From NCBI RefSeq assembly GCF_003234655.2, contig NZ_CP126271.1:1302001-1366000 (forward strand): a stretch of 64,000 nt of DNA, written 5' to 3'. The notes beneath the pieces were generated by a model that saw only the letters and a list, made by a program, of their open reading frames with translations, was not told the DNA's origin and ran no database searches. The stretch's first letter is position 1. Each line of letters opens with the position of its first letter. The translations under genes were made by a program, and so were the position numbers. Of this stretch, positions 59,403 to 64,000 are shown piece by piece. The DNA comes from Curtobacterium sp. MCLR17_007 (GTDB taxonomy: Bacteria; Actinomycetota; Actinomycetes; Actinomycetales; Microbacteriaceae).

Positions 59403-62400
59403 TCAGTCGAGCAGCGACCGGATGTCGTCCGCCGACAGGTCGTCCGCGAACAGCGCGTCGTCGTCGATCATCGTGGCGAACAGCTGTGCCTTGCGGGCCG
59501 CGAGTGCGAGCACCTTCTCTTCGATGGTGTCCTCGGCGATGAGCCGGTTGACGTTGACCGAGCGGGTCTGTCCGATGCGGTGTGTGCGGTCCACGGCCTG
59601 GGACTCGGCAGCGGGGTTCCACCACGGATCGAGGACGAACACCGTGTCCGCCTCGGTCAGGGTCAGTCCGAAGCCGCCGGCCTTGAGCGAGATGAGGAAC
59701 GCCGGCGCGGTGCCGTTCCGGAAGCGGTCGATGACCTTGGTGCGGCCCCGCGTCGACCCGTCGAGGTAGTCGTACCCGATGCCCCGTTCGTCGAGTGCCG
59801 CGGCCACCATGCGCAGGAAGGACGTGAACTGGCTGAACACCAGCGCCCGACGCCCTTCGGCGGCGAGCTGTTCGAGTTCGTCGAGCAGCAGGTCGAGCTT
59901 GGCGGACGGGATGTCGTGGTCGTCCGGTGACGCCGCTGAAACCAGCGCGGGGGAGAGCGCGAGCATGCGCAGCAGCGTGAGGGACCGGAAGACGATCATC
60001 CGGTTGTGGTCGAGGTCGTCGATCAGGTCGAGGACCTTCAGGCGCTCCCGGTTGAGCGTGCGCTCGTAGACCTGGCGGTGCGCGGGGTCGAGCGTGACGC
60101 GGACGACCTGTTCCTGCTTGGGTGGCAGGTCCGACGCGACGCTCTCCTTCGTCCGCCGCAGCATGAGCGGTCGGATGCGCCGCCGTAGTCGTGCGGTCAG
60201 CTCGGAGCGGGCCTCGCCGCGGAGGTCCGGCGAGGCGAGCGGCTTGACGTAGTCGTCGCCGAAGCGCGTCCACGACGACAGCAACCCGGGCGCGACGATC
60301 GAGAACAGCGCCCACAGGTCGGTGAGCCCGTTCTCGAGCGGCGTGCCGGTGATCGCGATCTTGACGGGCGCGCGGAGCTCCGACGCCACGCGGTGGGTCT
60401 GCGACTGCGGGTTCTTCACGAACTGCGCCTCGTCGAGCAGCAGCGCCGACCAGGGCAGGTCGGTGTAGGCGGTGGCATCGAGGCGGAGCAGCGCGTACGA
60501 GGTCACGACCACGTCCGCCCCCGCCGCGACCCGGGCGACGAGGGACGGGTCCTTCAACGAGGTGGTCTCGATCGTCGCGACGCGCAGGGACGGGACGAAG
60601 CGCGCGGCCTCGGCGGCCCAGTTGCCGACGACCGAGGTGGGCGCGACGACCAGGAACGGCGGTTCGTCGGGTGCGGCACCGCGTCGGGCGGCGATCATCG
60701 CGAGCGCCTGCAGGGTCTTGCCGAGCCCCATGTCGTCGGCCAGGACCCCGCCCACCCCGTGCTCGACCAGGAACGACAGCCACGCGTACCCGGACAGCTG
60801 GTACGGCCGCAGGTCCGCGTGCACGGTGTCCGGCACGACGACGTCGGTGGGCGGCGCGGCGTCGAGCAGCCGAGCGGCCATCGAGCGCCACCGCTCGTCG
60901 TGGTCGGTCTCGTCGGCGAGCTGGTCGAACTCGGACCACAGCCCGGCCTGCAGCGGGGTGACGGCCATCGACTGCGACGGCTCCCACTCGTTCTGCTCGC
61001 GGGCTTCCTCGATCAGTTCCTTGAGCCGGTCGAACGCCGGGTCGCCCAACGACAGGTACGAGTTGTCGACGAGCTTCATCCGGCGCTGCCGACTGGCGAG
61101 CGCGGTCAGCAGCGGCGTGAAGGGGATCTCCTTGCCGTTCACGCTCACGAAGATGCCGAGGTCGAACCAGTCGTGCTTGTCGGACGGCATGGTCGTGACC
61201 CGGATGTGCGGGCGTCCGGTCAGCCGTTCGTAGTCGAGCCGTTCGCCCTGCACGACGACCCGCACGCCGCGTTCGGCCAGCGCCGGCAGCAGCTCGTTCG
61301 CCAACACGGCGACGTCGGCCCCCTCGACGGTGCCGTCGGCGAACCAGTCGAGGCCGCCGCCGGGTCCGGCCGTGTGTCCGACGGGAGGCCCGGAACGGTC
61401 TGCGTCGTCGGCCGCGGCCGACGACGTGGTCGCGTCGTCGGCCGCGCGCACGCCCGTCAGGTCGGGGAGCGGACCGTGCATCGCCACCGGGTCCTTGCGG
61501 CCGTCGACGTGCCAGCGCCACTGTACGTGGGCGACGTCGTCCGTGCGGGGTGCCCGCGCCGGCTCGAACGTGACCGTCAGTACGAGTTCGGGCGGCGTCC
61601 GCTCGGGGAGCTCGATCGAGCCGTCGGAGCTGACCAGCCCGAGTGCGCCGCGCAGCCGCGGGGACCAGTCGGCCAGGAACTCGTCGACCTCGGCCGCGGG
61701 CACGTGGATGCGTGCGTCCTCGGTCAGCATGCGGCGCTGGTCCTCGGGGACGGGCTCGGGCGTCGGGGCCAGGTCCACACGGAACTCGGGCGACTCGCGG
61801 AACACGTACAGCCCGTGGTCGCCGATGAGCCGCGCGGCACCGTGCACCACGGGACGGCCGTCGAACACCGCGCTCGCGCCGATCACGAGCCCGTCGTCGG
61901 CACGAGCGACGTCGAGCAGGACCCGGGCGTCGGAGCCGAGTGCCGCTCCGCCCTCGCGTTTGCCGGTGACGAACGCGATGCCGAGTGCCGGGGCCTGTCG
62001 CAGCAGCGGCCACAGCAGCGGGCTCGGGAAGTCGTCGAGGTGGATCCAGTCGCTCTCGCCGGGCAGTCCCGCCAGTGCGCCCGCGCGGTGCAGGGCCGCG
62101 AGCTGCAGGAACCAGGCGTGCTGTTCGGCGCCGAGGCCGAGCCGGTTCATCGAGTAGGGGAGCGCGCCCCACGTCAGCTGCCCGCGCACCCAGTTGCCCG
62201 CGTCGCTGCGGGTCACGGGGCGGACGCCGAGCCGCACGGACCGGGACGCCGTGGGGACCGCCCGACCGGTCGCGCGCGCCCTTGCCGCCATGCGCGCGGG
62301 GACCGCGTCGCGGAGCTCGAACTGCAGGCCGAGCGGGGTGGTGCTCGGGACCGGACCGGGTGGCGGGGTGTCGCCGGCGAGGCGGGCGACCTCGTGCCTC

Positions 62401-62759
62401 CAGTCCGCTGGTGGTGGTGGCGGCGCCGGCGCCTCGGACCGCGGTCCGGCGTGGGCCGCGACGGCTCGCGCGTTGATGGTGAGCAGTGCCGCGGCGACGT
62501 GCTTGCACTCGCCGCCGATCGGGCAGGTGCAGCGGGAGCGCACCGGACGGACGAACTCGCCGCGCGCGACCGTGGTGTCGATGTGGACGTCGTACGGGAC
62601 GTCGGACGATCCGGACACCGTGGCGGTGATGGTGCCGTCGTCGTGGACCGCTGCCTCTTCCACCAACCCCTGGCGGACGATGTCGCGTGCCCGGCCGAAG
62701 GTCTGCGGCCCGACGAAGCGGATGACGTCGACGGCGTCGATCATCGGGGCGGCTGGCAC
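59403..62759 (-). CDS. SWIM zinc-finger SNF2 helicase
   Basis: This 1118-residue chromosomal SNF2-family translocase is of the type with an N-terminal SWIM zinc finger (CTCPIGGECKHVAAALL near residue 83). Walker A LADDMGLGKTLQALAMIA lies near 678, LLLDEAQFVKN near 776, TGTPLENGLTDLWALF follows, and the C-terminal lobe has SLKAGGFGLTLTEAD and AVDRTHRIGQTRSVNVNRLI. The middle 100-600 contains the family's less conserved domain and a Ser/Ala/Asp-rich linker. Start is uncertain: GTG at 62759 or ATG at 62744. It is a common housekeeping-type helicase and not part of the defence island. Confidence 0.88.
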   Translation of the reverse strand: MPAAPMIDAVDVIRFVGPQTFGRARDIVRQGLVEEAAVHDDGTITATVSGSSDVPYDVHIDTTVARGEFVRPVRSRCTCPIGGECKHVAAALLTINARAVAAHAGPRSEAPAPPPPPADWRHEVARLAGDTPPPGPVPSTTPLGLQFELRDAVPARMAARARATGRAVPTASRSVRLGVRPVTRSDAGNWVRGQLTWGALPYSMNRLGLGAEQHAWFLQLAALHRAGALAGLPGESDWIHLDDFPSPLLWPLLRQAPALGIAFVTGKREGGAALGSDARVLLDVARADDGLVIGASAVFDGRPVVHGAARLIGDHGLYVFRESPEFRVDLAPTPEPVPEDQRRMLTEDARIHVPAAEVDEFLADWSPRLRGALGLVSSDGSIELPERTPPELVLTVTFEPARAPRTDDVAHVQWRWHVDGRKDPVAMHGPLPDLTGVRAADDATTSSAAADDADRSGPPVGHTAGPGGGLDWFADGTVEGADVAVLANELLPALAERGVRVVVQGERLDYERLTGRPHIRVTTMPSDKHDWFDLGIFVSVNGKEIPFTPLLTALASRQRRMKLVDNSYLSLGDPAFDRLKELIEEAREQNEWEPSQSMAVTPLQAGLWSEFDQLADETDHDERWRSMAARLLDAAPPTDVVVPDTVHADLRPYQLSGYAWLSFLVEHGVGGVLADDMGLGKTLQALAMIAARRGAAPDEPPFLVVAPTSVVGNWAAEAARFVPSLRVATIETTSLKDPSLVARVAAGADVVVTSYALLRLDATAYTDLPWSALLLDEAQFVKNPQSQTHRVASELRAPVKIAITGTPLENGLTDLWALFSIVAPGLLSSWTRFGDDYVKPLASPDLRGEARSELTARLRRRIRPLMLRRTKESVASDLPPKQEQVVRVTLDPAHRQVYERTLNRERLKVLDLIDDLDHNRMIVFRSLTLLRMLALSPALVSAASPDDHDIPSAKLDLLLDELEQLAAEGRRALVFSQFTSFLRMVAAALDERGIGYDYLDGSTRGRTKVIDRFRNGTAPAFLISLKAGGFGLTLTEADTVFVLDPWWNPAAESQAVDRTHRIGQTRSVNVNRLIAEDTIEEKVLALAARKAQLFATMIDDDALFADDLSADDIRSLLD

Positions 62760-62855
62760 ACGCCCATCGTGCCAGGCCCCACCGACCCCCGCGGACCGTT
62801 CCCACCCGGACAGGGGCTGTCGCCCGCGGCCTGGGTCCGACAGGGTGGGGGGACC

Positions 62856-63296
62856 ATGCTGCAGTCACTGCTCTACATGAGCTCCGCGAAGGAACCGTTC
62901 GACGACGACGCGCTCGAGGCCCTGCTCGAGCACGCGCGTTCCCGGAACACCGCAGACGGGTTGACCGGGCTGCTGGTGCACCGCGCCGGACGGTTCATGC
63001 AGCTGCTCGAGGGGCCGTACGACGCCGTGATGGCGACCTATGCCCGGATCCTCCAGGACGAGCGGCACGACGACGTCTCGCTGCTGGTCGAGGAGACGCT
63101 GCACACGCGGCGCTTCCCGGAGTGGTCGATGGCCTACGACCGATCGGAGCCGCAGGACGTGCCCGAGGGCTTCAGCGACTTCCTCGCCTCGGGGGACAGC
63201 AGCGCCGACCGCAGCAAGTCGCGCGAGCTGCTGCGCTGGTTCCGCAACCACCCGCTCGCGGACCCGACGGCTGCGGGCGGCAAGCACCGCCGCTAG
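62856..63296 (+). CDS. BLUF-domain blue-light photoreceptor
   Basis: This 146-residue protein consists of one BLUF domain plus a short tail. The flavin-pocket residues are present: Tyr7 in SLLYMSSA, Asn31 in SRNTADGLTGLL and Gln49 in GRFMQLLEGP, followed by W in FPEWSMAY. Without an output domain it probably signals by protein contact. Its stop overlaps the stop of the opposite-strand permease (CTAG at 63293-63296). Confidence 0.92.
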   Translation: MLQSLLYMSSAKEPFDDDALEALLEHARSRNTADGLTGLLVHRAGRFMQLLEGPYDAVMATYARILQDERHDDVSLLVEETLHTRRFPEWSMAYDRSEPQDVPEGFSDFLASGDSSADRSKSRELLRWFRNHPLADPTAAGGKHRR

Positions 63297-64000
63297 CGCT
63301 GCTGCTCGACCGCCAGCTTGCTGTGCTTCCGCGAGTAGCCGAAGTACACGCCGAGCCCGATGGCGAACCACACCGCGAAGCGCACCCACGTCTCCCACTG
63401 CAGGAACGTGACGAGCCAGAGCGACGCGATCACGCCGACGATCGGCACGATCGGCATGAGGGGGAGCTTGAACTGCCGGGGCAGGTCCGGCTGGGTGTAG
63501 CGCAGCACGATGACCGCGGTGCACACGACGACGAACGCCAGCAGGATGCCGATGTTCGTCAGCTCCGCGACCACGCCGATCGGCAACACGCCCGCCAGGA
63601 CCGCCGACGCGATGCCGAGGATCCAGGTCACCCGGGTCGGCACGTGGCGCTTCGGATCGGTCTTCGCGAACCACTTCGGCATCAGGCCGTCGCGGCTCAT
63701 CGAGAACCACACCCGCGAGGCGCCCAGCATGAACGTCACGAGCACGGTCACGATGCCGACGATGGCCCCGATCGCGATGACGTTCGCCACCCCGCCGAGC
63801 CCGACCGACGCGAACGCCGACGAGAAGCCCGAGGCCGGGTCGATGTCGGTGTACTTCTGCATGCCCGTCAGGACGATGGTCGCCAGGACGTAGAGCACCA
63901 TCGAGATCGCCAGGGACAGCAGGATCGCCTTCGGCATGTGCTTGCGCGCGTCGACGGACTCCTCGGCCGCGGTCGACATCGCGTCGTAGCCGAACACCGC
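63293..64000 (-). CDS. APC-family (cationic) amino-acid permease, N-terminal part beyond the window
   Basis: This is the C-terminal 235 residues or so of an amino-acid/polyamine/organocation transporter of the CAT type; the frame is still open at base 64000. The segment FGYDAMSTAAEES is the conserved block after helix 6 of CAT permeases. It is followed by about seven hydrophobic helices, including GIVTVLVTFMLGASRVWFSMSRDGLMP. Substrate is probably a cationic or broad-range amino acid. Tail-to-tail overlap of 4 bp with the BLUF gene. Confidence 0.88.
   Translation of the reverse strand, partial: AVFGYDAMSTAAEESVDARKHMPKAILLSLAISMVLYVLATIVLTGMQKYTDIDPASGFSSAFASVGLGGVANVIAIGAIVGIVTVLVTFMLGASRVWFSMSRDGLMPKWFAKTDPKRHVPTRVTWILGIASAVLAGVLPIGVVAELTNIGILLAFVVVCTAVIVLRYTQPDLPRQFKLPLMPIVPIVGVIASLWLVTFLQWETWVRFAVWFAIGLGVYFGYSRKHSKLAVEQQR

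Noticed and set aside
60393..62855. Plus-strand extension of the BLUF frame over the SNF2 gene
   Set aside because: The BLUF domain begins at the Met at 62856 and the upstream residues are low-complexity antisense sequence.
59332..62868. 1178-codon minus-strand frame parallel to the SWIM-SNF2 gene
   Set aside because: It is extremely Arg-rich with no motifs, whereas the overlapping frame 59403-62759 has complete SNF2 motifs.

Overview
The window is high-GC, densely coded DNA with short intergenic gaps, frequent 1-4 bp gene overlaps and many GTG or TTG starts. Together with the gene content (GPP34 protein, TM0106-type RecB/helicase, MurNAc recycling operon, MsiK-style sugar ABC operon without its own ATPase) this points to an actinobacterium, most likely of the Microbacteriaceae (Curtobacterium-like). 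The family is an inference from gene content; no rRNA or tRNA gene is present to confirm it.

Left flank (1-7.6 kb): the end of a zinc-less quinone-oxidoreductase-type dehydrogenase, an unrecognised ORF, an operon of DrrAB-type ABC exporter plus LuxR-type two-component system, and a divergent SDR/AraC pair with a direct-repeat operator.

Defence island (7.7-35.4 kb): about 28 kb almost entirely of helicases, nucleases and a DNA methylase, visibly lower in GC than the flanks in places. Its core is a minus-strand five-gene operon reading from 35358 down to 17883: DrmD-like SNF2 helicase; a 1556-residue Eco57I/PglX-like adenine methylase; a 2132-residue protein that joins a DrmA/DruE-like DEAD helicase, a DUF1998 (DrmB-like) region and a Vsr/DUF559-like nuclease; a UvrD helicase with a RelE-like N-terminus; and a PD-(D/E)XK_4-like protein. 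This looks like a class 1 DISARM relative in which drmA and drmB are fused, no drmC phospholipase gene is seen, and two other genes take its place. It is the best candidate for an undescribed system in the window. The operon runs tail to tail, with no spacer, into a plus-strand McrB-McrC pair whose McrB carries an Mrr-type winged helix. Divergent from McrB lie an EcsC-TerB fusion, a small possible nuclease, a NERD-UvrD helicase and an HhH-SNF2 helicase.

Metabolic block (35.5-45.2 kb): a PASTA membrane protein; a decayed NrtR fragment; the operon murR-murQ-murP-mupG for uptake and breakdown of MurNAc peptidoglycan fragments; an intact NrtR-type Nudix regulator divergent from an ADP-ribosylglycohydrolase, with two inverted repeats between them; a VanZ/RDD membrane protein and a small membrane protein. 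The NrtR fragment and the intact nrtR flank the mur operon as direct repeats.

Right part (45.2-64 kb): a RecB-nuclease/RNaseH/helicase protein, PH-domain and NERD proteins, a sugar ABC operon ending in an APH-type kinase, a convergent gap with a palindrome and tandem repeats, GPP34, an SDR, a secreted HNH nuclease, an aldo-keto reductase, an isochorismatase-like protein, a VapBC-type pair, a SWIM-SNF2 helicase, a BLUF photoreceptor and a truncated amino-acid permease. A 49-bp palindromic element occurs twice (48765 and 54538), and the 11-mer GGACTGGAGGC recurs through the window.
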